A stretch of 64,000 bases of DNA from an uncultured Chloroflexales bacterium (GCA_937902315.1 CALGUG010000059.1:682001-746000), one strand, 5' to 3'. Shown: positions 27,550 to 36,851, counted from the first letter of the stretch. The notes: generated from the letters alone by a model not told the origin. A program made the numbers and translations.

Positions 27550-28521
27550 CTATTCCTGCTTCTCTTTTCGTTTGAGAGGCGCTACCTTAGCAATGGCAGG
27601 CCGCAACAGGTTCATGAATTTCTGCTGTGCGATACGCTTCTTCCACTCCGGATCTTGCAGGAATAAGACAACTAGCGTCGGCAGAAAGAACAACGGAATA
27701 ACCGAAGCATGACCAGCGCCCGAGCCCTCGACGCTAAACATCGGGAGCCAGCTAAACAAGGTGAGATAGACCATTTGGCGGGGCGTTTGGGGAATGAGCA
27801 AGAGGGCGCAGAGATCGTAGATACTACGAAATGGCAAGATCGACATCAAGAAGAAGAGGCGCGCTCGTTCGTTGCGCCATAGGAGGAGGCTAAGTACCAA
27901 AAGTGGCCCGAATGGCAGCGTAAAGAGGGCGATGATCTGCTGGAAGTTATCCAACTTGGAGAGGAAGCGGATCGGCCACTGCGGGTAGATCAGCAAGCTG
28001 GCGATGGCGATAGCGCCCGCAAGCATAAGACCCTTCCAAGTTAGCCGTTGCAGCGCAAGCGGCAGGGCGATATGAGGCTTGATCAGAAGCAGAGAGGGCG
28101 CCAGTAAAGGAACAAACCAAGCGCACAAAATCAGGGCTGACCATTGGGAATACATGGCCGAAACGTACATTGGGAGGCTTGCAAACAGCAGTAATCTCCA
28201 CCATTTTCCGTCTTGAGTTATCAGATATGCCAGTAAACTTATGCTGAGCGTGCTGAAAAGCGTTGATGCGAGCGGCCAAGCTAGCCAGAGGAAGGGGAGC
28301 CCAATAAGACCAACAGGGAGAGGGTAGGGAATAAAATAACCTGCCGCGTCGGAAATGAAATCGTATGGATCTCGGCCTTGGAGCAGCTCTTGGGCGGTAT
28401 AAAGCGCCCAGTAGAAATCACCGATTTGGTTATAGCCGGTCCGACTCGCACGATACGTATGGCCAAGCGTACCATACAAAAGACCTATACCGATGGCTAT
28501 GACAATGCGCAGATATGGCAT
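27550..28521 (-). CDS. Multi-pass membrane protein, GT87 / DUF2029-like
   Basis: 323 residues with about nine hydrophobic segments. The first segment is followed by GDFYWALYTAQELLQGRDPYD, which matches the conserved acidic loop of GT-C fold mannosyltransferase-like proteins (family 87): an Asp-containing loop after TM1. The C-terminus is basic and cytosolic. Start supported by GGAGTAT before ATG. Divergent from the ankyrin gene. Glycosyl transfer from a polyprenyl donor is possible from family knowledge; the acceptor is unknown. Confidence 0.65.
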   Translation of the reverse strand: MPYLRIVIAIGIGLLYGTLGHTYRASRTGYNQIGDFYWALYTAQELLQGRDPYDFISDAAGYFIPYPLPVGLIGLPFLWLAWPLASTLFSTLSISLLAYLITQDGKWWRLLLFASLPMYVSAMYSQWSALILCAWFVPLLAPSLLLIKPHIALPLALQRLTWKGLMLAGAIAIASLLIYPQWPIRFLSKLDNFQQIIALFTLPFGPLLVLSLLLWRNERARLFFLMSILPFRSIYDLCALLLIPQTPRQMVYLTLFSWLPMFSVEGSGAGHASVIPLFFLPTLVVLFLQDPEWKKRIAQQKFMNLLRPAIAKVAPLKRKEKQE

Positions 28522-28616
28522 ATACTCCTCAGGAATAGAATTAACGAGGTATTTGGAGCATGCTCAATACACACAGCTCAATTTCTGCCGTCTCTAGTAT
28601 ACTTGTTTCTTTCAAA

Positions 28617-29297
28617 ATGAAGCAATCTCTTTTTGTATTTGTATGGTTTGTTCAAATCTTACTGCTTATGGCTTGTTCGCGCCCAATTCAGGAGGAGACT
28701 ATGTCAAATAGAGGGCTGATCGAAGCGGCAGAGAAAGGTGATCTTGAAACGCTCAAGCGTTTGATCGAGGCGGGGGTAGATCTTAATCAACAAGACGAAC
28801 GCGGGCGCACAGCGGCTTTGGCTGCCACCCATGCCCGTCAGACCGAAGCGGTGCGCCTTCTGATCGAGGCGGGCGCCGATATCAACCTGCGCGACCAGCG
28901 TAGCGACAATGTCTTACTCTATGCTGGCGCCGAGGGCATACTGCCGATTGTCGAGCTAGCGATCGAAGCAGGCGCAGATACACGCCTTACGAACCGCTAC
29001 GGTGGGATCGCGATTATTCCTGCCGCAGAGCGTGGCCATGTCGAGATTGTTGAGTTTTTAGCCACCAAGAGCGATACCAATGTGAACCATGTCAATAACT
29101 TGGGCTGGACCGCTCTGCTCGAAGCAATTATCCTCAGCGATGGCGGCCCGCGGCACCAACGCATCGTCGAGTTGCTGATCGCCAATGGTGCTGATGTGAA
29201 TTTGGCCGATAAAGATGGTATTACTCCGCTCCAACACGCCCGCCAACGAGGCTATCAGCAGATCATCAGCCAATTGGAGGCTGCCGGAGCGCGCTAA
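28617..29297 (+). CDS. Ankyrin-repeat protein, predicted lipoprotein
   Basis: 226 residues. N-terminal hydrophobic signal with lipobox LLLMACS (Cys ~20), then about six ankyrin repeats: GLIEAAEKGDLETLKRLIEAG, RTAALAATHARQTEAVRLLIEAGADINL, and so on to DKDGITPLQHARQRGY. No clear ribosome site precedes this ATG, although a TATACT element lies just upstream (28598). An excellent GGAGGAG site sits before an in-frame ATG at 28701 (MSNRGLIEAA), which would give a cytosolic ankyrin-only form. Protein-protein interaction role, partner unknown. Confidence 0.8.
   Translation: MKQSLFVFVWFVQILLLMACSRPIQEETMSNRGLIEAAEKGDLETLKRLIEAGVDLNQQDERGRTAALAATHARQTEAVRLLIEAGADINLRDQRSDNVLLYAGAEGILPIVELAIEAGADTRLTNRYGGIAIIPAAERGHVEIVEFLATKSDTNVNHVNNLGWTALLEAIILSDGGPRHQRIVELLIANGADVNLADKDGITPLQHARQRGYQQIISQLEAAGAR
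28691..28703 (+). promoter_or_regulatory. Strong internal ribosome site and ATG in the ankyrin gene
   Basis: GGAGGAGACT then ATG, in frame, exactly at the beginning of the first ankyrin repeat. It is the best ribosome site in the gene. Confidence 0.6.
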
Positions 29298-29337
29298 CTC
29301 CAATCTGCTCGCCCTAGCTTGATTATTTGTTGGCTGA

Positions 29338-29504
29338 TGCTATATCCGTTTGATCAGTTCAGCATTCTGGCGGCCTGGTCTTTACCCCAAACAAGGCTCC
29401 AACCGCGTCCGCCTACGGCTACCAACATCCCACCCGCAACCAAGCAGTTGTAACTGTGTGTCGAGAGACCGTCCCAAAATGCGACGTTTAAGCGGATTTC
29501 GTAG
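29338..29504 (+). repeat. Family A repeat, copy A7
   Basis: Starts GCTATATCCGTTTGATCAGT, core GCGTCCGCCTACGGCTACCA at 29405, ends TTTAAGCGGATTTCGTAG. Directly followed by copy B4. Confidence 0.75.
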
Positions 29505-29507
29505 CTT

Positions 29508-29660
29508 GTGTCTGATATCACTTTCGTTTACAGAGTTGCGTTCTTGTAAGGCAAAAACGGGAAAAGAGTTGTGAGCAATTTCGTGCTGCAGCGCGAAATT
29601 GCTCACAACAAAACTGGTCAAGTTCCACTCTGCCGAAGGCCAAAAGTAAACCATCGCAGA
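29508..29660 (+). repeat. Family B repeat, copy B4, with nested hairpin
   Basis: Interior GGCAAAAACGGGAAAAGAG, then the hairpin, then AGTTCCACTCTGCCGAAGGC. Ends are degraded. Confidence 0.6.
29568..29609. repeat. Hairpin inside B4 (H2)
   Basis: Arms GTTGTGAGCAATTTCGTGC and GCGCGAAATTGCTCACAAC, loop TGCA. Compared with H1, two base pairs are changed on both sides and one is a G-U pair, so the stem is preserved. Confidence 0.85.
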
Positions 29661-29706
29661 TGGCGTCGAGGCATGTGCTGGGTCTGGATGCTTCAAGGAT
29701 GGTGTT

Positions 29707-29736
29707 GGGGTGTACAGCTTTTTTGCTGTACACCCC
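29707..29736 (-). terminator. Hairpin after the GH95 gene
   Basis: Perfect 12-bp stem GGGGTGTACAGC / GCTGTACACCCC around six Ts, 16 bases beyond the GH95 stop. On the minus strand no U tract follows. Confidence 0.55.
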
Positions 29737-29751
29737 AATAGGAACATAGTT

Positions 29752-32097
29752 TTAGGCGGGTGTAATGATGTAACTAGCGCCTGCTTCGCTGCTGCACTGC
29801 GCTGTCTCACTACCATTAATGCGGATTGGGATCGCGCTTTTTACTATCAGTTGACCAGCGCGCTCGGCGCGGATCACGGCGCGTGTGAGTCGGCCTTCGT
29901 CCCATTCGATATCGACTTCGAATCCACCACGCGCCCGCAGACCGCGCACGCTGCCCTTGGGCCAGAAGCTCGGCAACGCGGGCAGCAGCTCGATCGCACC
30001 ATTGTGGCTCTGCAACAACATTTCGGCGATGCCCGCTGTTGCGCCGAAGTTACCATCGATCTGGAAGGGTGGGTGTGCACAGAACAAGTTGGGATAAATG
30101 CCGCCACCAAAGACCGAAATAACATTGTCATCGGCTAGCCTGAGCATGCTCGAAAGCACCTGATGGGCATGATCGCCGTCGCCTAAACGTGCCCATGTAT
30201 TGACCTTCCACGCCATCGACCAACCAGTGCTCTCGTCGCCGCGCCGTTCGAGCGTACGACGCGCCGCAGCGAATAGCTCGGGTGTAGCTTCGCGTGTGAT
30301 TTGATTGCTGGGGTAAAGTCCATACAGGTTCGAGATATGGCGATGATGCGGTTCGGCTTCCTCAAAGTCCTCCGACCACTCTTGTACTTGACCGAATTTG
30401 CCGATCTTTACGGGCTTGAGTTTGGCGCGTGCAGCTGCCAGTTCGGCGCTCAGCTCTGCATCGATGCCTAGCAGTGCGCTCGCAGCGATACAGTTGCTAA
30501 ACAGCTCGTTGATAATGAAGAGATCCATAGCCGTCGCGGCGCTTACACCGGAGCGTTTGCCATCGGCTGTCAGAAAGACATTCTCGGGCGAGCTTGAAGG
30601 CGCGGTGGTTAGCTTGCCGTCGCTATCCTCGATCAGCCAATCGAGACAGAATAGCGCTGCGCCGCGCATGAGCGGGTAGGCCCGTTCGCGCAGGAAGTCG
30701 AGATCGCCTGTGAAGTTGTAATGCTCCCACAGATGTTCACACAGCCAGCCCGGGCTCATTGGCCACATCGCCCACACGGTTTGAGCCTGTCCGAATTCGC
30801 CTACTGGGGCGCTCTGTCGCCAGATATCGGTATTGTGATGCGAAACCCAGCCGCGTGCGCCATAATTGGTGGCGGCGGTTTTGCTGCCCGTCACGCTGAG
30901 CTCGCTGATCAGATCGAACAGTGGCTCGTGACATTCGCTGAGATTGGTGATCTCGGCTGGCCAGTAGTTCATCTGGGCATTGATATTGATCGTCCAGTTT
31001 GAGCTCCACGGCGGACGAACCTCGTGGTTCCAGATGCCTTGCAGGTTGGCGGGTTGGGTGCCGGGGCGCGAACTGCTGATCAAGAGATAGCGACCGAATT
31101 GGAAGAGCAGGGCTATCAACTGCGGGTCCTTTGTAGCCTGCCAATTGATAATGCGTTGATCGGTGGGTAACTCTGCCGCGCTGGTAACAAGGTCAAGTTC
31201 GACACGCTCAAATAGTGCACTGTAGTCGTCAATATGGCGGCTGCGGATAGTAGCATAGTCGCGTTCAAGCGCCGCAGCGAGCATCTGCTCGGCCAAAGCT
31301 ACTTCGTCGCGTCCCTGCTTGTTGGGAAAACGGTCAAAACCATTAAAGCTGGTCGCAGCGCTGAGGAAGAGCGTAACACGGTCGGCAGCCTCGATCTGTA
31401 GGCCGTTGGCATCGCTGGTGAGCGTGCCGCCCTCCACTTGCAGGGCTAGACGCACGGCAAAACGCATTCCCTCGCCCTCACGATAGATGATGGGCTGCTC
31501 GACTCTGTAGTAGTTGGGTGCGACATATTGGGGCGCTTCGCCGCCGAGCTGCAGTTGTTGGCCCAGTATCGCAATCGTATGCGGGTGCGGGCTGCTCAGG
31601 CGAACACTAAAATTGAGTGAAGCAGCCCGATCGGCTTTGAGCTGGAGCACCAAGACTTGGTCAGGTGCGCTTACAAATGCTTCGCGGGTATAGGTCACAT
31701 CGCCTATGCGGTAGCGCGTACTGCTGATGGCGGTGCGCAGGTCGAGGCTGCGCTGATAGTCGCTGACCTCGCCTTGGCTGCCAAAATCGAGCCATAGGTC
31801 GCCCAAAGGCTGATAGGACTGATTGTAGGTGCCTTGCATTTCGTGGCAGAGCTCATCTGCAGCGGCATAATCGCCAGCAGCGATCAGACGACGCACTTCG
31901 GGCAATACCTCATGCGCACGCGGATTGTCCCACTCTTTTGGCCCACCCGACCAAAGCGTATCTTCGTTGAGCTGCAAGCGCTCTTGCTCGATCCCACCAA
32001 AAACCATTGCACCCAAACGCCCGTTGCCCAAAGGTAGGGCCTCGACCCAGGCTCGAGCGGGTTGTGAATACCAGAGTGTTAGATCGTTGTCTTGCAT
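29752..32097 (-). CDS. Glycoside hydrolase family 95 (alpha-L-fucosidase-like)
   Basis: 781 residues, no signal peptide, so probably cytosolic. N-terminus LWYSQPARAWVEALPLGNGR and LQLNEDTLWSGGP are classic GH95. The catalytic (alpha/alpha)6 part shows NLQGIWN..PPWSSNWTININ..MNYWPAE, TAPSSSPEN and FQIDGNFGATAGIAEML. By family knowledge the SPEN Glu is the acid and the IDGN Asp plus the NINxQMN Asn form the base. The upstream in-frame start at 32151 overlaps a hairpin; ATG 32097 has GAGG before it. Last gene of the sugar ABC operon, so imported fucosylated (or galactosylated) oligosaccharides are probably cleaved inside the cell. Confidence 0.9.
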   Translation of the reverse strand: MQDNDLTLWYSQPARAWVEALPLGNGRLGAMVFGGIEQERLQLNEDTLWSGGPKEWDNPRAHEVLPEVRRLIAAGDYAAADELCHEMQGTYNQSYQPLGDLWLDFGSQGEVSDYQRSLDLRTAISSTRYRIGDVTYTREAFVSAPDQVLVLQLKADRAASLNFSVRLSSPHPHTIAILGQQLQLGGEAPQYVAPNYYRVEQPIIYREGEGMRFAVRLALQVEGGTLTSDANGLQIEAADRVTLFLSAATSFNGFDRFPNKQGRDEVALAEQMLAAALERDYATIRSRHIDDYSALFERVELDLVTSAAELPTDQRIINWQATKDPQLIALLFQFGRYLLISSSRPGTQPANLQGIWNHEVRPPWSSNWTININAQMNYWPAEITNLSECHEPLFDLISELSVTGSKTAATNYGARGWVSHHNTDIWRQSAPVGEFGQAQTVWAMWPMSPGWLCEHLWEHYNFTGDLDFLRERAYPLMRGAALFCLDWLIEDSDGKLTTAPSSSPENVFLTADGKRSGVSAATAMDLFIINELFSNCIAASALLGIDAELSAELAAARAKLKPVKIGKFGQVQEWSEDFEEAEPHHRHISNLYGLYPSNQITREATPELFAAARRTLERRGDESTGWSMAWKVNTWARLGDGDHAHQVLSSMLRLADDNVISVFGGGIYPNLFCAHPPFQIDGNFGATAGIAEMLLQSHNGAIELLPALPSFWPKGSVRGLRARGGFEVDIEWDEGRLTRAVIRAERAGQLIVKSAIPIRINGSETAQCSSEAGASYIITPA

Positions 32098-32123
32098 AAA
32101 AACCTCGTAAATATATCGGAACA

Positions 32124-32165
32124 AAGACGCCACTGGCGCCTTAAAAGGCAAACCAGTGGCGTCTT
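32124..32165 (-). terminator. Intercistronic hairpin between binding protein and GH95 genes
   Basis: AAGACGCCACTGG pairs with CCAGTGGCGTCTT around a 16-base loop. On the minus strand only a weak TTTGTT follows, so partial termination or message protection is likely. Confidence 0.6.
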
Positions 32166-32185
32166 GTGCTTACCTAACTAGAGGA

Positions 32186-33901
32186 TTATTTAATGCCGGA
32201 AGCGTCGTAGGCTTTCTGCATCATCTCTTGGTAACGAGCGAAGTTGAGCTGCTCAAGGCCGCTCACATAGCTATCCCAGTCGTTTTCCAAGCTCAGCGAG
32301 CCGGTTACGAATTGTAACGCATTTTGTTCGATATAGCTGGTGATGTTGGTGCGCAAGGTCGCGAATTCATCAGCCTCTGCCGGATCGATCCAGATGGCCC
32401 AGTGCGGGAAGGGTGTTGCGGGCTCCTTGCCTTCGTACAGGGTTGTTGCCTCTTGCAAGCGGCGCTCATAGCCCTCAGCTGAATAGATATCTGTGGCCTG
32501 GATCCAAGCATCGCGGAAGGCGCGCGGCTGGTAGTACTGTGCCATTGCGCCCCATGAGCGGTTGCCTGGATCATCAGGGGAAAGAGGAATAGTCGCCATA
32601 AGCGGCTCTACACCCTCGCCCAGCGCCATATCGCCCTCAACTGGTCGGCGCCAGTCTACACCCTCTTCGCCAAAGTGAGCGCGTAACTGACCTTCTTGGG
32701 TAAACATGCTGTCCAGCAACTTAACCGCAGCAACTTGTACTTCGGGTGATGCTTTATTCGTCAGCACGAAGGTTGCGCCCGGAGTTACAGGGTAGTTGTA
32801 GCTTGCATAGTTGCTGTATGGGCCCTTCAAGGGTGCGATCGGATCGTAGTGGCTACCATAAGGTGAGTCGCTGCCGGTCGTCACAAAGATCGCGGGGTGC
32901 ATACCAGCGCCGGCACCCAACAGTTCGGCGCTAGCGTTGTCACCGATCATCTTGAACGCTTCAGCGTTTTGCGTGAATGCACCTGGATCGATCAAGCCCT
33001 CATCAACCAGCGACTTGATATAGGCCAAGCCCTCTCGCCACTCGTTGGTGGTGGCTGCCGTTTCGACCTTACCATCGTTGACGATCAGGTAGGTACGGTC
33101 GTCATTATAGATGAAACCATTCATCAAGAAAGGAATGACACGTACACCGTACTCTTCGGTCGAACCGCTGAGCGGCACTTCATCGGCGATGCCATTTCCA
33201 TTCGGATCCCTGTCGCGGAAGGCCTCTAACACGGCCTTAAACTCTTCGGTCGTGGTGGGAGGTTCGAGCCCCAACTTCTCTAGCCACGCTGAGTTAATCC
33301 ACATTTTGTTCGGGTAGGAACAGTGGAAACACTCGTTGATCTGTGGAATACCATAGATATTGCCATCGGGAGCGGTTGCGATCGCCTTGAAATAGGCGTT
33401 CTCTTCCATGGCGGCCATCAGGTTGGGCGCATGCTCTTTCAGCAGGTCGTTCAAGGGCAGAATCACGCCCTGCTGGCCGTAGCGCAGCAGTTCAGCCTGC
33501 GAGAATTGATCGACCCAAGGAATAAGCAGGTACAAATCAGGATAATCACCACTGGCTAGCGAGATCTGGCGCTGCTCTTTAGCAGAGGTGGCGTCGAAGG
33601 TAGTTGTCTGCCACTCGAATTTGATATTGAACTGCTTTTCAACTTCGAGTGTGTAAGAGTTTGTTGCGAGATCTGTTGTCGTGTTCTGCGGAGCGAATAC
33701 TCTAATCTTTATTGGCTCGCCACTCGCAGGAGCGGCATCACCACTTGCCGGTGCGGCATCGCCGCTTGCTGGAGCCGCCTCGCCCGTCGTAGGTGCTGCT
33801 GGTGCGGTTGGAGTTTGGGTTGCAGCGCCACCACATGCTGTGATCAACACACTGAGTGCCAATGTTAGCACAGTAGTAGATAGCCAAGTCTTCTTCTTCA
33901 T
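32186..33901 (-). CDS. ABC sugar-binding lipoprotein, LplA-like
   Basis: 571 residues. Signal peptide MKKKTWLSTTVLTLALSV with lipobox LITACGG. An Ala/Pro/Ser linker with repeated ASGDAAP units follows (~30-60). The mature part has the family 1 landmarks IKFEWQTTTFDATSAKEQRQ, LASGDYPDLYLLI, FREGLAYIKSLVDEGLIDP-type helix and a long C-terminal region. The size (>550) fits the LplA subset that works with LplB/LplC permeases. Encoded after the two permeases. Binds an oligosaccharide, probably the GH95 substrate (inference). Confidence 0.85.
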   Translation of the reverse strand: MKKKTWLSTTVLTLALSVLITACGGAATQTPTAPAAPTTGEAAPASGDAAPASGDAAPASGEPIKIRVFAPQNTTTDLATNSYTLEVEKQFNIKFEWQTTTFDATSAKEQRQISLASGDYPDLYLLIPWVDQFSQAELLRYGQQGVILPLNDLLKEHAPNLMAAMEENAYFKAIATAPDGNIYGIPQINECFHCSYPNKMWINSAWLEKLGLEPPTTTEEFKAVLEAFRDRDPNGNGIADEVPLSGSTEEYGVRVIPFLMNGFIYNDDRTYLIVNDGKVETAATTNEWREGLAYIKSLVDEGLIDPGAFTQNAEAFKMIGDNASAELLGAGAGMHPAIFVTTGSDSPYGSHYDPIAPLKGPYSNYASYNYPVTPGATFVLTNKASPEVQVAAVKLLDSMFTQEGQLRAHFGEEGVDWRRPVEGDMALGEGVEPLMATIPLSPDDPGNRSWGAMAQYYQPRAFRDAWIQATDIYSAEGYERRLQEATTLYEGKEPATPFPHWAIWIDPAEADEFATLRTNITSYIEQNALQFVTGSLSLENDWDSYVSGLEQLNFARYQEMMQKAYDASGIK

Positions 33902-34048
33902 TGTGCCTTCCTCAACTAGTCCAAATTGACTACGCCGTTGTGCCTAATAGCTCGCTACGAGCATTATGGTGTCAACAAAAGCATCGCTGCTTCTGTTTGG
34001 AAAGAGAGCAGAAGCCTGACTATCTTGTAGCCAGATAACATAGAGCTC

Positions 34049-34960
34049 TTAGCCCTTGATGGAGCCAATTAGCATGCCCTTTACAAAATAGCGCTGCACA
34101 AAAGGATAGATGATTAGGACGGGCAGACTTGCGATCACGATCAATGAATATTTCAACAGTTCAGCCATCTGTTGACGCTCGATCATCACCGCTGCATCCA
34201 TGTTGGACGAGGCAGTTGTATTGAGGATGAGAATGCTACGTAAAACCAACTGCAAGGGATGTAGCTCTACCGATTTGAGATACAGCAGTGCATCGAAGTA
34301 GGCGTTCCATTGCGAAACAGCATACATCAATACCAACACTGCCAGAATCGGTTTGGAGAGCGGTAACACAACCGACCATAAAAAGCGTAGATCGCTACAA
34401 CCATCGATAGCACTGGCTTCTTCTAATTCATCGGGGATGCTGCTTTGGAAGAAAGTACGTGCGATAATCACCTGCCATACAAAGATGGCTTGGGGAATAA
34501 GCAGTGCCCAGCGTGTATTGATCATACCCAAATCGCGCACAACCATATAGGTCGGAATAAGACCGCCAGAAAAAAGCATTGTAAAGACGATAAAGAACAT
34601 CAATACATTGCGCCCATAAAACGATTTACGCGATAGTGGGTAGGCGATCATAACCGTGAGTGTTACGCTGATGAGCGTGCCAAAGAAGGTGTAAAACAGC
34701 GAGTTCAGATAGCCCGTTACGATCTGTGGGTTGCTGAGCGCAACCTGATAGCCTCGCAGCGAGAAATCGACTGGCCATAGCCATACACGTCCCGAAGAAA
34801 CCGCCAACGGGCTGCTGAGCGACGAGCTGACAATATAAATAAGTGGATAGAGTACGATCACCAAAACGATCGTAAGAACCACATAGATCACTCCAAGAAA
34901 GATTTTATCGCCCAAGGACTCTTGTATAGGCCTTCTGCGGCGTTGAGTTGTTGTTGTCAT
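34049..34960 (-). CDS. ABC sugar permease, LplC/CUT1 type
   Basis: 303 residues, six membrane segments. The N-terminal VIYVVLTIVLVIVLYPLIYIVSSSLSS strand matches LplC. The EAA loop is ELEEASAIDGCSDLRFLWSVVLP (~205-225), and the C-terminus is YPFVQRYFVKGMLIGSIKG, highly typical. A longer frame from 35017 overlaps the upstream permease; the ATG chosen has AGGAG nine bases before it. Partner of the LplB-like permease. No ATPase gene is present nearby, as is common because a shared MsmK-like ATPase serves CUT1 systems. Confidence 0.9.
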   Translation of the reverse strand: MTTTTQRRRRPIQESLGDKIFLGVIYVVLTIVLVIVLYPLIYIVSSSLSSPLAVSSGRVWLWPVDFSLRGYQVALSNPQIVTGYLNSLFYTFFGTLISVTLTVMIAYPLSRKSFYGRNVLMFFIVFTMLFSGGLIPTYMVVRDLGMINTRWALLIPQAIFVWQVIIARTFFQSSIPDELEEASAIDGCSDLRFLWSVVLPLSKPILAVLVLMYAVSQWNAYFDALLYLKSVELHPLQLVLRSILILNTTASSNMDAAVMIERQQMAELLKYSLIVIASLPVLIIYPFVQRYFVKGMLIGSIKG

Positions 34961-34979
34961 GTCACTGCTCCTGCGGGCT

Positions 34980-35975
34980 TTACCACAGGCTCGCGTTTGC
35001 AAGCCGTTTTGCCACAAAGTTGACCGATACCAACAACACCAGATTCACCACTGAGTTAAATAAGCCAACAGCTGTTGCAAAACTAAAGTTTGCATTCAGC
35101 AGGCCCATTTTATACACATAGGTCGAGATCACCTCTGATGTGCTGAGGTTGAGCGGATTCTGTAACAAAAAGACCTTCTCGAAGCCGACTGCCATAACGT
35201 TACCCACGCTCAAAATCAGAATAATGACAGCGGTTGGCAAAATGCCCGGCAGATCGATATAACGAATACGCTGCAGACGAGATGCACCATCGACTTTAGC
35301 CGCTTCGTAGAGCGTTGGATCGATCCCAGAGAGCGCTGCCAAATAGATCACTGCCGAATAGCCTGCGGTCTGCCAGACATCGGAAAAAACATAGATTGGA
35401 CGGAAGAAGGAGGGCACACCCAAGAAATTGATTGAGCGGAAACCAAACATATTGATGAATTGGTTGATGATGCCGAGGCGTGGCGCGAACAGGAGCAAGA
35501 TCATCGACACCATTACCACGGTCGAGATGAAATAGGGTGCATAGGTCACCAGTTGTACAAGGCGCTTAAAGCCTTGGTGACCGACTTCGTTAAGCGCCAA
35601 TGCCAGCAAAATCGGGATCGGGAAACTGACAGCGATGGTTGAAACACTTAATAGAAAGGTATTACGCACCAAGGTCCAAAAAACGGGGTTCTCGAAAAAA
35701 AGCTTAAAGTGCTTAAAACCCACCCAAGGGCTACCCCAAATGCCTAATACGACGTTATAGTCTTTAAAAGCAATGACCGCATTCGTCATCGGGATGTACT
35801 TAAAAATAAGAAAGTACAATACCGGAGGAATTACGAGAAGATAAAGCTGCCAGTGACGGCGAATACTTTTCATTGCGATAGCCCATTGGCTATTTCTACG
35901 CTGTATATTCGCGCTTGTAGCTTGTCCAACGCTGGCTGTCTTCAAGGCAGTGCTCCTTGTATTGATACTAATCAA
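34980..35975 (-). CDS. ABC sugar permease, LplB/CUT1 type
   Basis: Up to 331 residues with six membrane segments. The core begins RRHWQLYLLVIPPVLYFLIFKYIPM. The EAA loop is LYEAAKVDGASRLQRIRYIDLPG and the end FVAKRLANASLW matches the family. The start is uncertain: the longest frame opens with TTG at 35975 without a strong ribosome site, and ATG 35873 would give a typical 297-residue protein but also lacks a site. First gene of the operon, with a consensus promoter 210 bases upstream. Confidence 0.85.
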   Translation of the reverse strand: MISINTRSTALKTASVGQATSANIQRRNSQWAIAMKSIRRHWQLYLLVIPPVLYFLIFKYIPMTNAVIAFKDYNVVLGIWGSPWVGFKHFKLFFENPVFWTLVRNTFLLSVSTIAVSFPIPILLALALNEVGHQGFKRLVQLVTYAPYFISTVVMVSMILLLFAPRLGIINQFINMFGFRSINFLGVPSFFRPIYVFSDVWQTAGYSAVIYLAALSGIDPTLYEAAKVDGASRLQRIRYIDLPGILPTAVIILILSVGNVMAVGFEKVFLLQNPLNLSTSEVISTYVYKMGLLNANFSFATAVGLFNSVVNLVLLVSVNFVAKRLANASLW

Positions 35976-36184
35976 GCGAAAGGCCTGCGCTAGTTAGGGG
36001 CTGGAGAGATTGTTGTTGTTCTTTTGATCTACAATCAAATATGTATTAAGAAAGAAGTTTTTACTAATGGTGCATGCAGTTATGAATTTCAGGTAACCAT
36101 AAGTTACGATTCCCAGAATATTCATTACTCCAAGGGTATTGGGAGAAATCCGGTTATTAAAATAAAAACTTTTTGGATTTGAGG

Positions 36185-36213
36185 ACTATAACACGCGCCT
36201 ATGATCCTGTCAA
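36185..36213 (-). promoter_or_regulatory. Consensus sigma70 promoter of the sugar ABC/GH95 operon
   Basis: On the minus strand: TTGACA, 17-base spacer, TATAGT. An imperfect palindrome CTATCAAC...GTTGACAG (36209-36233) overlaps the -35 box and could be a repressor operator. Confidence 0.75.
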
Positions 36214-36477
36214 CTTGTCAGATAGGTTGATAGAAGATTGGTATGCTCTATGAGCTTGAACACAGGCGCAGAATTATAGCGTGCTTGCTTGGCTTTTTGT
36301 GCTTTGTGAGGGGAAATAGAAAAGCTGTCTAATAATAAGTGATGCTGCTCGCAGCCAGGTAGCTGATTCAAAAAGAGAAGTCTGAAAAGCTCTCAACCAC
36401 ACGCTTAGTAAGCCGCTTGTCGAGACGACTCAAGCGAGAATGCGGACAATCGCCTTTAGCATACGAGTGAGGCCTCA

Positions 36478-36640
36478 TACATATTCCGTTTGAACACTTC
36501 AGCGCTCTGGCGTCTTGGTCTTTACCCCAATCAAGGCAACAACCGCGTCCGCCTACGGCTACCAAGGGCCTGCCCGCCACCCCGAGTTCCTATCTATCTC
36601 GCTGGCGAAGCCGCCCCCATTACACAAATAGATTTCAGAT
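36478..36640 (+). repeat. Family A repeat, copy A8
   Basis: Starts TACATATTCCGTTTGAACAC, core GCGTCCGCCTACGGCTACCA at 36545. Closely matches A6 in the opposite orientation. Followed by B5. Confidence 0.75.
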
Positions 36641-36687
36641 CAGAGCTACGCTTTTGCTCAGGAGCGTAGCTCTGTCTCCTTACACCG

Positions 36688-36846
36688 AGTCTGCTTAAAG
36701 ACTTGTATTCTCACAAGGTGGGAAAAACGAAGAGATGGGGAAAGGGTTGTGTGATATTTCGTGCCATAGCACAAAATGTCACACAACAAAGATACTCAAG
36801 TTCCACGCTGCCGAAGGTCAACAAACACAAAGCGATCAGCAGACTT
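36688..36846 (+). repeat. Family B repeat, copy B5, with nested hairpin
   Basis: Interior CTTAAAGACTTGTATTCTCA, the hairpin, then AAGTTCCACGCTGCCGAAGG. It ends just before, or overlaps, the end of the minus-strand gene at 36852. Confidence 0.6.
36746..36787. repeat. Hairpin inside B5 (H3)
   Basis: Arms GTTGTGTGATATTTCGTGC and GCACAAAATGTCACACAAC, loop CATA. Relative to H1, two pairs are changed on both sides, one is G-U and one is a mismatch. Confidence 0.8.
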
Positions 36847-36851
36847 TGCTG

